Of a stretch of 64,000 bases of DNA, positions 7,948 through 15,628 are shown piece after piece. How positions within the stretch are numbered: the stretch's first letter is position 1; every line of letters begins with the position of its first letter. The notes under the pieces were generated by a model that saw nothing but the letters and a program-made list of their open reading frames with translations, made no database searches and was not told the origin of the DNA. The stretch comes from Streptomyces lavendulae subsp. lavendulae (GTDB lineage: Bacteria > Actinomycetota > Actinomycetes > Streptomycetales > Streptomycetaceae), in the NCBI RefSeq assembly GCF_002803845.1, contig NZ_CP024985.1, forward strand, positions 4,588,001 through 4,652,000. Reading direction: 5' to 3'. The position numbers and the translations under genes were made by a program.

Positions 7948-9145
7948 CACCAACGCCGAGACCGATCTGGCGGAGCGCGCGGCGCGGCTCGACGCCCTGG
8001 ACGGCCTCGCCAAGCTCCGCGAGCGCTTCACCCTCCCCGACGGGGTCGTCTACCTCGACGGGAACTCCCTCGGAGCGCTCCCGGCCGCCGTCCCCGACGC
8101 GCTGACGGACGTCGTCCGCCGCCAGTGGGGCGAGCTCCTCATCCGGTCCTGGGACGAGAGCGGCTGGTGGACCGCCCCCGAGCGGATCGGCGACCTCATC
8201 GCCCCGCTCGTCGGCGCGGCCCCCGGTCAGGTGACGGTCGGCGACTCCACCAGCGTCAACCTCTTCAAGGCGCTGGTCGGAGCCGCCCGGATGGCCGCAC
8301 CCGGCCGGACGAAGCTGCTGGTCGACGCGACCACGTTCCCGACGGACGGCTACATCGCCGGCTCCGCCGCCCGGCTGACCGGCCTGGACCTGGTGCCCGT
8401 CGACCCCGCCGACGCGCCGGGCGCGTTCGACGGCGACACCGCCGTGGTGCTGCTCAACCACGTCGACTACCGCAGCGGCCGGCTCCACGACCTGCCCGGC
8501 CTCACCGCGGCCGCGCACGCGGCGGGCGCCCTGATCGTCTGGGACCTGTGCCACAGCGCGGGCGCCCTCCCGGTCGGTCTCGACGCGCACGGCGTCGACC
8601 TCGCGGTGGGCTGCACGTACAAGTACCTCAACGGCGGGCCCGGGTCCCCGGCGTACGTGTACGTGGCCGCCCGCCACCAGGGTGCCTTCGACTCCCCGCT
8701 GCCCGGCTGGAACAGCCACCGCGAGCCGTTCGCGATGACCCCGGGCTACGAGCCGGCCGAGGGCGCCGCCCGTGCGCGCGTCGGGACGCCGGACATCCTG
8801 TCCATGCTGGCGCTGGAGTCGGCCCTCGGGGTGTGGGAGGGCGTGGCGGTCGAGGACGTCCGTGCCAAGTCCCTCGCGCTGACGGACTTCTTCCTGGAGT
8901 GCGTGGCGCGGTACGTCCCGGAGGGGAAGGTCGAGGTGGTCACCCCGGCCGGGCACGCCGAGCGCGGCAGCCAGGTCTCGCTGCGGACCGAGGGGGCCCG
9001 CGAGGTGATGGCCGAGCTCATCTCCCGCGGGGTCGTCGGGGACTTCCGGGCGCCCGACGTCCTGCGCTTCGGGTTCACTCCCCTCTACGTCGGTTTCGCC
9101 GACGCGGAGCGCGCCGCGCGCACGCTGGGTCACGTTTTCGGGTGA
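7940..9145 (+). CDS. kynU: Kynureninase
   Basis: A 401-residue fold-type I PLP enzyme that hydrolyses kynurenine to anthranilate and alanine. Conserved segments include VYLDGNSLGALP near residue 35, the PLP-binding VWDLCHSAGALPV and the Schiff-base lysine in CTYKYLNGGPGSPA. It overlaps the dioxygenase gene by 8 bases. With the hydrolase downstream, the three genes cover tryptophan to anthranilate, which feeds catabolism or, in Streptomyces, antibiotic building blocks. Confidence 0.94.
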   Translation: MSDTNAETDLAERAARLDALDGLAKLRERFTLPDGVVYLDGNSLGALPAAVPDALTDVVRRQWGELLIRSWDESGWWTAPERIGDLIAPLVGAAPGQVTVGDSTSVNLFKALVGAARMAAPGRTKLLVDATTFPTDGYIAGSAARLTGLDLVPVDPADAPGAFDGDTAVVLLNHVDYRSGRLHDLPGLTAAAHAAGALIVWDLCHSAGALPVGLDAHGVDLAVGCTYKYLNGGPGSPAYVYVAARHQGAFDSPLPGWNSHREPFAMTPGYEPAEGAARARVGTPDILSMLALESALGVWEGVAVEDVRAKSLALTDFFLECVARYVPEGKVEVVTPAGHAERGSQVSLRTEGAREVMAELISRGVVGDFRAPDVLRFGFTPLYVGFADAERAARTLGHVFG

Positions 9146-9185
9146 CGCCGTAGCGAAACGTCACTTCGACGGGTGTGGCGAACGG

Positions 9186-9211
9186 GCGGGCGGGGCTTCG
9201 GCCCCGCCCGC
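9186..9211 (+). terminator. TTCG-tetraloop hairpin after kynU
   Basis: GCGGGCGGGGC and its complement close a TTCG loop with an 11-bp perfect stem. It lies 40 bases after the kynureninase stop and could end or attenuate the kynA-kynU message before the hydrolase gene. Confidence 0.65.
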
Positions 9212-9330
9212 TCCCGTTGCGCCCGGTCCGGCCACAGGACGGCCCGTTCCAGCCTGATACGGTCCCGCTCTGGCGAAACACCGGAACATCTGTCCCTGCT
9301 GTCCCACGCGTTTACCGAGAGGTTGAGCCG

Positions 9331-10206
9331 ATGACGGACCCCGCAGTCGAACGGGACGCCGCCGAGGCCGCCTCGGCCTTCTCCCATCCGCCGGTCGCGC
9401 CCGACGCGAGCGCCGCCTACGGGGAACACCCCGACCAGGTCGTCGACTTCTACGCCCCGCGCGGGGGCGCCGGGGGTCCCGCGCCGCTGGTCGTGGTCCT
9501 GCACGGCGGGGCCTGGCGGGCCCCCTACGACCGGCAGCACGTCACCCCCTTCGCGGAGTTCCTGGCCCGGCGGGGTTTCGCCGTCGCCAACGTCGAGTAC
9601 CGGCGCGGGAGTTCCCTGCCGCACCAGGGCTCCGGCGGTCCGGTGGCGGGGCGTTGGCCGGAGACCTTCGACGACGTCGCCGCCGCCATGGACGCGCTGC
9701 CGGGGCTGGCGGCGCGGGCGCTGCCCGTCGCGGACCTGCACCGGGTGGTGGTGACGGGCCACTCGGCGGGCGGCCACCTCGCGCTGTGGGCGGCGGCCCG
9801 GCACGTCCTGCCGGCCGGGTCCCCGTGGCGGCTGCCCGCCCCGCCGCCGCTGCGCGGTGTGGTGGCGCTGGCCCCCATCGCGGACTTCGCGGTGGCGGAG
9901 GAACTGGGGGTGTGCGGGGGCGCGTCCGCGCAGCTGCTGGGCGGCCCGGAGCACTGGGACGCCCGCCTGCCGTCCGCCGATCCGGCGGCCCTGCTCCCGA
10001 CCGGCATCGCCACCGCGGTGGTGCACGGCCGGGAGGACATCGTGGTTCCGCACGCGGTGGCGGAGTCGTACGTGGCCGCCGCCGGGGAGGCGGGCGAGCT
10101 GGTCGGCCTGACCCTCCTCGACGGCGTCGGCCACTTCCCCCTGATCGACCCGGCGGCCGACGCGTGCGCGGTGGTCTGCGAGGAGATCTCGCAACTGGCC
10201 TGGTAG
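9331..10206 (+). CDS. Alpha/beta hydrolase, probable kynurenine formamidase
   Basis: About 291 residues of the alpha/beta-hydrolase fold: the oxyanion motif HGGAW, the nucleophile elbow GHSAGG, and a late DGVGHFPLID carrying the catalytic histidine. HGGxW plus GxSxGG is the pattern of eukaryotic-type arylformamidases, and the gene follows tryptophan dioxygenase and kynureninase. The likely job is therefore to deformylate N-formylkynurenine, supplying the missing middle step. ATG at 9331 has a GAGAGG site; the open frame upstream is not family-like. A general esterase role cannot be excluded from sequence alone. Confidence 0.75.
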   Translation: MTDPAVERDAAEAASAFSHPPVAPDASAAYGEHPDQVVDFYAPRGGAGGPAPLVVVLHGGAWRAPYDRQHVTPFAEFLARRGFAVANVEYRRGSSLPHQGSGGPVAGRWPETFDDVAAAMDALPGLAARALPVADLHRVVVTGHSAGGHLALWAAARHVLPAGSPWRLPAPPPLRGVVALAPIADFAVAEELGVCGGASAQLLGGPEHWDARLPSADPAALLPTGIATAVVHGREDIVVPHAVAESYVAAAGEAGELVGLTLLDGVGHFPLIDPAADACAVVCEEISQLAW

Positions 10207-10226
10207 GGCCTGGTGATGCGGCGGCG

Positions 10227-10748
10227 TCAGTCCCACTGCCGGTCGGCGAGGGAGGCGACCGGGGCCGGCTTGCCGATCAGCGCCAGGGCGATGAAGAAGT
10301 TGATCTGGCCGATCGCGATGGTGAGGGTGGCCAGGGCCTTCTCGTCGAAGTGCTCCGCCGCCTGCGCGTACAGCTCGTCGGATACGCGTTCCTTGCCCTG
10401 CGGGGCGGGCTGGAGGACCGCCTCCACGAGGGCGAGGGCGGCCCGCTCGGCCGGGGTGAAGTAGGGGGCGTCCTGCCAGGAGGAGACGGCCGTGATCCGC
10501 TCCTCGGTCTCGCCCGCCTTGCGCAGGAACCCGGTGTTCAGGATGGTCAGGTACGTGTTGTGGACGATCTGCGCGGCCCGCAGGTGGACCAGGCTGATCG
10601 TGGTGCGCGGCACCGAGCGGTTGCCGGTGGCCCGGAAGAGCGCGGCGCTGACGTCCCTCAGCTCGGGGACGAACCTGCCCGGGTCGGCCATCCGGGAGAG
10701 GGTGGCGGTGTCGGCGGTGTCGGCGGCGTCGGTGTTCGTGTTCGTCAT
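10227..10748 (-). CDS. AhpD/carboxymuconolactone-decarboxylase-like protein lacking CxxC
   Basis: A 173-residue AhpD-fold protein. The segment ISLVHLRAAQIVHNTY (about 51-66) aligns with the family's LRxSQINGCxxC motif, but the cysteine pair is replaced by HNTY. The following AGETEERITAVSSWQDA and FTPAERAALALVEAV match the family well. Normal members are peroxidases using that cysteine pair, so this one should lack that chemistry. The N-terminus is a Thr/Asn/Ala/Asp-rich tail. ATG at 10748 follows a GGAGGG site. It is convergent with the kynurenine formamidase-like gene. Confidence 0.75.
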   Translation of the reverse strand: MTNTNTDAADTADTATLSRMADPGRFVPELRDVSAALFRATGNRSVPRTTISLVHLRAAQIVHNTYLTILNTGFLRKAGETEERITAVSSWQDAPYFTPAERAALALVEAVLQPAPQGKERVSDELYAQAAEHFDEKALATLTIAIGQINFFIALALIGKPAPVASLADRQWD

Positions 10749-11073
10749 GGTGTCCCTCCGGCGGTCGGGGCCGATGCTCGCTGCGTCGGCCTCACCCCAC
10801 TGACCGCCGGGACGGCGGGAGTGTGACAGGTTCCGGGAAAATTCCGGGAAGAAACTTTTCGGGGCGACACGTGCGGCCGCCCGGGGGACGATGGGGAACG
10901 GAAACGACGGCCACGTCCGGCGCTCCGGCGCCGCGGCCCCCGGACCGGCGCCGCGGCCCCCGCCGGACCGGTGCCGCGGGCCCCGCGGGGGCCGGCCCCC
11001 GTGCGCCGCGATGCCGTCCCGGATCTCGGAGTGCCCCGCGCCCTTCCCCTTCTCCCCTGTGGGAGGCAGCACC
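10749..11073. other. Intergenic region between AhpD-like and secreted-protein genes
   Basis: 325 bases with no convincing gene. It holds a 9-base direct repeat TTCCGGGAA at 10831-10839 and 10842-10850, and a GC-rich low-complexity block (about 10915-10995) with repeated CGGCGCCGCGG-type words. Confidence 0.5.
10831..10850. repeat. Direct repeat TTCCGGGAA x2
   Basis: Two identical 9-base words are separated by AA in the divergent promoter region, about 85 bases upstream of the AhpD-like start. They may be tandem regulator-binding half sites. Confidence 0.45.
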
Positions 11074-11559
11074 ATGAACCGACGTACGCGCCTGATCCTG
11101 CTCACCCCCGTGATGGCGGGCTCCCTCGCCCTGGGTCCCACCGCCCTCGCCCTGGCCGCGGCCCCCTCGGCCGTTCCCGCCGCCACGTGTTCCCTGTCGG
11201 GCGTCCTGCCGGACGGCACGGTGAACATCTCCGGGGGCGGGTTCCAGCCGGGGCCCGCCTTCCTGGAGTCGTCCACGGGCGTCGGCGCCGGCTTCAGCAT
11301 GAACCCGGACGGCACCTTCAACATCGCCAAGGCGAAGGACGGCCAGTACTCGGTCCGCCAGGGCTCGACGGTCACCAAGTGCAGCGGCGGTGGCGGCGGT
11401 ACGACGACGCCCACGGGCACCACCCTCAAGGCCGGCATCGTGGCCGGCTGGGACGCGGTCAAGGCCGACTGCAAGGCGACGGCCCCACCCTCGGCCAACC
11501 AGCAGTTCAGCCAGGGCTGGAACAAGGGCGCCGCCGTGGCGAAGGAGGCCTTCTGCTGA
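11074..11559 (+). CDS. Small secreted protein of unknown function
   Basis: About 161 residues. MNRRTRLILL followed by a hydrophobic stretch and an AxA-type site near residue 30-37 is a standard Sec signal peptide. The mature part is a compact beta-rich region with one cysteine pair (TCSLSG and TKCSGG), a glycine/threonine linker and a C-terminal helix (LKAGIVAGWDAVKADC, ending EAFC) with another cysteine pair. This suggests an extracellular two-domain protein with disulfides. ATG at 11074 has a GGGAGG ribosome site. I recognise no family. Confidence 0.7.
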   Translation: MNRRTRLILLTPVMAGSLALGPTALALAAAPSAVPAATCSLSGVLPDGTVNISGGGFQPGPAFLESSTGVGAGFSMNPDGTFNIAKAKDGQYSVRQGSTVTKCSGGGGGTTTPTGTTLKAGIVAGWDAVKADCKATAPPSANQQFSQGWNKGAAVAKEAFC

Positions 11560-11655
11560 CGCGGAAGCGTTCGGGAAGGCCCCGTACGACCGAGCGGGGC
11601 AGCCGGCGGAGGTGCCGGCTGCCCCGCTCGGGGGTGGTGCGGGTGCTGCGGGTTC

Positions 11656-12939
11656 CTAGAGGAACGAGTTGATCTCGATCGTCTCGGTACGGCCGGGGCC
11701 GACGCCGATCGCGGAGATCGGGGCGCCCGACATCTCCTCCAGGGCCTTCACGTACGCCTGCGCGTTCTTCGGCAGGTCGGAGAAGGTCTTGGCCTTGGTG
11801 ATGTCCTCGGACCAGCCCGGGAGGGTTTCGTAGATCGGCTTCGCGTGGTGGAAGTCGGTCTGCGAGTAGGGGAGCTCCTCGACGCGCTTGCCGTCGATCT
11901 CGTACGCGACGCAGACCGGGATCTCCTCCCAGCCGGTCAGCACGTCGAGCTTGGTGAGGAAGAAGTCCGTCAGGCCGTTGACGCGGGTCGCGTAGCGGGC
12001 GATCGGGGCGTCGAACCAGCCGCAGCGGCGGTCACGGCCGGTGGTCACACCGCGCTCGCCACCGATGCGGCGCAGGGCCTCGCCGTCCTCGTCGAACAGC
12101 TCCGTCGGGAACGGGCCGGCGCCGACGCGGGTCGTGTAGGCCTTGAGGATGCCGATGACGCGGCTGATCTTCGTCGGGCCCACGCCGGTGCCGGTGCAGG
12201 CGCCGCCGGCGGTCGGGTTCGAGGAGGTGACGAAGGGGTACGTGCCGTGGTCGACGTCGAGCAGGGTGCCCTGGCCGCCCTCGAAGAGCACGACCTTGTC
12301 CTCGTCCAGCGCGTTGTTCAGGATCAGGGTGGTGTCGGCGACGTAGCCCTTGATCTGGTCCGCGTACTGGAGCATCTCCTCCACGATCGCGCCGGCCTCG
12401 ATGGCGCGGCGGTTGTAGAGCTTCGCGAGGAGCTGGTTCTTGCCCTCCAGCGCCGCTTCGACCTTCTGCGTGAGGATCGACTCGTCGTAGAGGTCCTGGA
12501 CGCGGATGCCGACGCGGTTGATCTTGTCCGCGTAGGTCGGGCCGATGCCGCGGCCGGTCGTACCGATCTTGCGCTTGCCGAGGAAGCGCTCGCCGACCTT
12601 GTCGAGGGTGACGTTGTACGGCGTGATCAGGTGCGCGTTACCGCTGATCAGCAGCTTCGAGGTGTCGATGCCGCGCTCGTTCAGGCCGCGCAGCTCGGAG
12701 AGCAGGACGGCGGGGTCGACGACGACACCGTTGCCGATGACCGGGGTGCATCCGGGGGAGAGGATGCCGGAAGGGAGAAGGTGCAGCGCGTACTTCTGGT
12801 CGCCGACGACGACCGTGTGGCCGGCGTTGTTGCCACCCTGGTAGCGCACTACATAGTCAACGGATCCACCGAGCAGGTCGGTGGCCTTTCCCTTGCCCTC
12901 GTCACCCCACTGAGCTCCGAGCAGCACAAGAGCGGGCAC
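11656..12939 (-). CDS. purA: Adenylosuccinate synthetase
   Basis: A 427-residue enzyme converting IMP, aspartate and GTP to adenylosuccinate, the committed step to AMP. The N-terminal GAQWGDEGKGK (residues 8-18) is the PurA signature with its catalytic aspartate and phosphate loop; NNAGHT, GIGPTYADK and GRxRRCGWFD-type motifs follow. Length is normal. The GTG start at 12939 is preceded by AGAGG. It diverges from the diacylglycerol-kinase-like gene, and the shared 163-base gap contains a stable hairpin. Confidence 0.97.
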   Translation of the reverse strand: MPALVLLGAQWGDEGKGKATDLLGGSVDYVVRYQGGNNAGHTVVVGDQKYALHLLPSGILSPGCTPVIGNGVVVDPAVLLSELRGLNERGIDTSKLLISGNAHLITPYNVTLDKVGERFLGKRKIGTTGRGIGPTYADKINRVGIRVQDLYDESILTQKVEAALEGKNQLLAKLYNRRAIEAGAIVEEMLQYADQIKGYVADTTLILNNALDEDKVVLFEGGQGTLLDVDHGTYPFVTSSNPTAGGACTGTGVGPTKISRVIGILKAYTTRVGAGPFPTELFDEDGEALRRIGGERGVTTGRDRRCGWFDAPIARYATRVNGLTDFFLTKLDVLTGWEEIPVCVAYEIDGKRVEELPYSQTDFHHAKPIYETLPGWSEDITKAKTFSDLPKNAQAYVKALEEMSGAPISAIGVGPGRTETIEINSFL

Positions 12940-13040
12940 AGGCGTACACCTCTTCCGGATGGGGCATGTCCAAGGTCAGGGGGCGTACGACGATGTACAC
13001 CGCAGGCTGAGCCGTCGGACCGGTACCCCGGAATAGACGA

Positions 13041-13068
13041 AGGCCCTGGCGCAATAGCGCAAGGGCCT
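13041..13068. promoter_or_regulatory. Hairpin in the purA divergent promoter region
   Basis: AGGCCCT and AGGGCCT flank an inner GCGC/GCGC pair with a single mismatch and an AATA loop. The dyad lies between divergent starts, so it may be an operator or a 5'-leader structure rather than a terminator. Confidence 0.4.
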
Positions 13069-13102
13069 CTTGCACAAAGATGCTACCCGAGGAAGGACCG
13101 AG

Positions 13103-13915
13103 GTGTCGGCTCCAGAGCCCACCATGAGCCATGCGGGCGCGCCGGTCGGCGGCCTGCTCGTGCTCGTCGACCCGGTCGCCCGCCGTCTTGACGGCGAGTC
13201 CGTGCGAATCGCGAAGGATGTGTTGTCAGCGGGGGCGGCGGCGAAAATCTGCCTCCCCGATTCGCAGGAGGAATTTGCGCGGGCCCTCGCCCGCCGGGGT
13301 CATCGGCGGCCGGTGATCGTGGGCGACGACCGGGCGCTGGTCCGGGCCGTGGGGCTGCTGCACCGCGAGCGGGGGCCGGTGGACCGGGCTCTCTCGCTGG
13401 TTCCGGTGGGGCCCGCGGGGTCGCTGGGGCTGGCCCGCTCGCTCGGCGTGCCGCTGTCGGCGGTGCTCGGGGCGCGGGCGGCGCTGGACGGGGTCCCGCG
13501 GCCGCGGGACCTGCTGGTCGACGACAGCGACGGGGTGGTGCTGGGCGGGCTGCGGATCGCCGGTCCGCCGGCGGCCCGGCGCGGCGGGCCGTACCGCTCG
13601 CTGCTGCGGACCCTGCTGGCCGGCCCGGAGGCCGCGCCGCACCGGCTGAGGGTGGAGGTGCAGGTGGACGGGGTGGTGCTCGCCGACGTGGACCAGCCCG
13701 TGGAGGACGTGGCGGTGCGGACGGGGGAGCGGGGCGGGCCGGCCGAGGTGATCGTCCGGCTCGCCGGGGCCGCGCCGCTGACGGGGCGGGCCGAGGCGGT
13801 GACGGTGTCCGGGGCGGACTTCCGCTACCGGGCCGACCACGTCCTGACCGGCCCGGTCCGCCGCCGCACCTGGACCCGCCACCCGGCGGCCTGGGCCCTC
13901 ACGCTGCCGCGCTGA
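13103..13915 (+). CDS. Diacylglycerol-kinase-like protein, probably catalytically degenerate
   Basis: About 270 residues resembling the DAG/lipid kinase catalytic domain. An N-terminal LLVLVDPVARR strand precedes a nucleotide-like region, then SLVPVGPAGSLGLARSLGVP corresponds to the family's GTGNDFAR-LGIP segment, and a C-terminal beta half follows. The GGDGT motif that normally holds the phosphates reads VGDDR, and the Asn-Asp of GTGNDFAR is lost. It therefore looks like a pseudokinase or a strongly diverged enzyme. GTG at 13103 has GGAAGG six bases ahead; ATG at 13124 is the alternative. It faces away from purA. Confidence 0.6.
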   Translation: MSAPEPTMSHAGAPVGGLLVLVDPVARRLDGESVRIAKDVLSAGAAAKICLPDSQEEFARALARRGHRRPVIVGDDRALVRAVGLLHRERGPVDRALSLVPVGPAGSLGLARSLGVPLSAVLGARAALDGVPRPRDLLVDDSDGVVLGGLRIAGPPAARRGGPYRSLLRTLLAGPEAAPHRLRVEVQVDGVVLADVDQPVEDVAVRTGERGGPAEVIVRLAGAAPLTGRAEAVTVSGADFRYRADHVLTGPVRRRTWTRHPAAWALTLPR

Positions 13916-13955
13916 GCCGGGCCGCGCTGAGCCGGGTCGCTCGCGCGTGCTGAGC

Positions 13956-13978
13956 GGGCCCCTCCCCGGAGGGGTCCC
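13956..13978. terminator. Hairpin between convergent gene ends
   Basis: CCCCTCC/GGAGGGG with a two-base loop, extended by GGG/CCC after a one-base bulge, directly after the DAG-kinase-like gene and before the hydrolase remnant. Confidence 0.55.
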
Positions 13979-13979
13979 G

Positions 13980-14091
13980 TCAGCGGCCCGCCAGGTCGTT
14001 CGCGGCGGCTTCGATCAGGTCCGTCACCGGGCCCGTGGGCGGCGCCACCCCAGAATCCGTGGACCAGGACGATGGCGGGCTTGTCGGACAT
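13980..14091 (-). pseudogene. Alpha/beta hydrolase remnant with internal deletion
   Basis: The ATG at 14091, with a GGAGGG ribosome site, starts MSDKPAIVLVHGFWGGA, the classic opening of EstA-type alpha/beta hydrolases with the oxyanion HGFWGG. After about 17 residues the frame leaves the family. In the neighbouring frame the sequence ends PVTDLIEAAANDLAGR and a stop, which resembles the usual C-terminal helix of the same family. The middle (roughly 200 residues, including the nucleophile and acid) is gone and the two ends are out of frame. This is best read as a deletion pseudogene; expression of a short peptide is possible. Confidence 0.6.
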
Positions 14092-14170
14092 GGCTGGCCC
14101 TCCGGCAGGGGGTGGGGGTCCGTTGCCCCGTCCACGCCAGGGAGCCCCCATGTGTCCCCCGCCACCGCGG

Positions 14171-14650
14171 TCACGGCAGGTCGAGCGTGGCGCGGTGGGC
14201 GCGCCAGCGGTCCATCATGCCGAGCATCTCGCCCTGCAGGAACTCGAAGAACGCCGCCGTCTCCGCGATCCGCGCGCCCGCCGGGGAGCCCTCCCCGAGG
14301 CCTGCCGCGCCCTCGCGCAGGGTCTTCTCCCACAGGGTCAGGACCTGGTCCCGACGGGTGAAGGTCTCGTACCAGAGCTCGTTGTGCAGGACGTACCGGT
14401 CGCGGCGGGAGCCCGGTTCGCGCTCCCGGCTGACCATGTTGACCTGCGTCAGGTAGGCGACGGCGCCCGATACCGCCGCCGGACTGATCTGGAGCGCCTC
14501 GCCCAGTTCCGCGGAGGTCATCGACCCCCCGTCGCTCGCGAGCAGCCGCGCGAAGACCCGCGAGGCCATGCGTTGCATGCCCGCCTCCGTCAGCTGCGCG
14601 GCGAACCGCTCCACGAAGCGGGATACCGCTTCCTCGTCCCGTACATCCAT
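14171..14650 (-). CDS. GbsR/MarR-family transcriptional regulator
   Basis: About 159 residues with a winged helix-turn-helix (TSAELGEALQISPAAVSGAVAYL) and a C-terminal dimerisation helix, in the style of the GbsR branch of MarR regulators. Divergent from an ABC exporter, it probably represses it and responds to a transported compound. ATG at 14650 is preferred; the in-frame GTG at 14662 lies right on the GAGGGG ribosome site. A palindrome sits in the shared promoter region. Confidence 0.82.
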   Translation of the reverse strand: MDVRDEEAVSRFVERFAAQLTEAGMQRMASRVFARLLASDGGSMTSAELGEALQISPAAVSGAVAYLTQVNMVSREREPGSRRDRYVLHNELWYETFTRRDQVLTLWEKTLREGAAGLGEGSPAGARIAETAAFFEFLQGEMLGMMDRWRAHRATLDLP

Positions 14651-14689
14651 CGCATCCGCCACCCCTCAGACTTTACGTGATTCCCGAGC

Positions 14690-14705
14690 TTCACAATTTT
14701 GTGAA
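14690..14705. promoter_or_regulatory. Palindromic operator between regulator and ABC exporter
   Basis: TTCACAA and TTGTGAA are exact inverted repeats separated by TT. The site lies between the divergent starts at 14650 and 14726, where the GbsR-like protein would be expected to bind. It is AT-rich against a GC-rich background. Confidence 0.65.
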
Positions 14706-14725
14706 AGTAGCGTACGTTCAGAAAC

Positions 14726-15628
14726 ATGACGAAGGCAATCAGCGTCGCCGGTCTCCACAAGGCGTTCGGCCGCACCCACGCACTGGACGGACTCGACCTC
14801 GACGTCACCGCGGGCGAGGTCCACGGATTCCTCGGCCCCAACGGCGCCGGGAAGTCCACCACCATCCGGGTCCTGCTCGGCCTGCTGCGCGCCGATGCCG
14901 GGACCGTCAGCCTCCTCGGTGGCGACGCGTGGGCCGACGCGGTGGCGCTGCACCGCCGCATCGCCTACGTCCCCGGTGACGTCACCCTGTGGCGCAACCT
15001 CTCCGGGGGCGAGGTCATCGACCTCTACGGCCGGCTCCGCGGCGGCCTCGACCGGGCCCGGCGCACCGAACTGCTGGAGCGGTTCGAACTCGACCCGACC
15101 AAGAAGGGCCGTACGTACTCCAAGGGCAACCGTCAGAAGGTCGCCCTGGTCGCCGCCTTCGCTTCGGACGTCGAGCTGCTGATCCTCGACGAGCCCACCT
15201 CCGGCCTGGACCCGCTGATGGAGGAGGTCTTCCAGAGCTGCGTCGCCGAGGCCCGTGACGCCGGACGCACCATCCTCCTCAGCAGCCACATCCTCAGCGA
15301 GGTGGAGACCCTCTGCGACCGCGTCAGCATCATCCGCGCCGGCCGCACCGTGGAGACCGGCACCCTCGCCGAACTGCGCCACCTCACCCGTACGTCGATC
15401 AGGGCCGAGCTCGCCGGACCGCCGAACGGCATCGCGCACCTGCCCGGCGTGTACGACGTCGACGTGCGCGGCCTGAAGGTCAGCCTCCAGGCCGACACCG
15501 ACAAGCTGGACGCCGTGCTGCGCTCGCTCACCGCCTCGGGCGTGCGGTCGCTGACCTCGACCCCGCCCACCCTCGAAGAGCTCTTCCTCCGCCACTACAC
15601 GACCGCTGACGAGGCGAACGCACGATGA
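14726..15628 (+). CDS. ABC transporter ATP-binding protein
   Basis: A 300-residue ATPase of a drug/antibiotic-type exporter. Walker A is GPNGAGKST (37-45), the signature region is YSKGNRQKV, and Walker B runs into LILDEPTSGLDP with the H-loop in SSHILSEV. The signature deviates from LSGGQ as in other antibiotic exporters of this group. There is no convincing ribosome site; a TAGCGT (14708-14713) lies 12 bases before the ATG. It overlaps the permease gene by 4 bases (ATGA). Confidence 0.93.
   Translation: MTKAISVAGLHKAFGRTHALDGLDLDVTAGEVHGFLGPNGAGKSTTIRVLLGLLRADAGTVSLLGGDAWADAVALHRRIAYVPGDVTLWRNLSGGEVIDLYGRLRGGLDRARRTELLERFELDPTKKGRTYSKGNRQKVALVAAFASDVELLILDEPTSGLDPLMEEVFQSCVAEARDAGRTILLSSHILSEVETLCDRVSIIRAGRTVETGTLAELRHLTRTSIRAELAGPPNGIAHLPGVYDVDVRGLKVSLQADTDKLDAVLRSLTASGVRSLTSTPPTLEELFLRHYTTADEANAR

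Noticed and set aside
12940..13102. Purine riboswitch upstream of purA
   Set aside because: The divergent gap has one hairpin but lacks the conserved junction and loop-loop elements of a purine aptamer.
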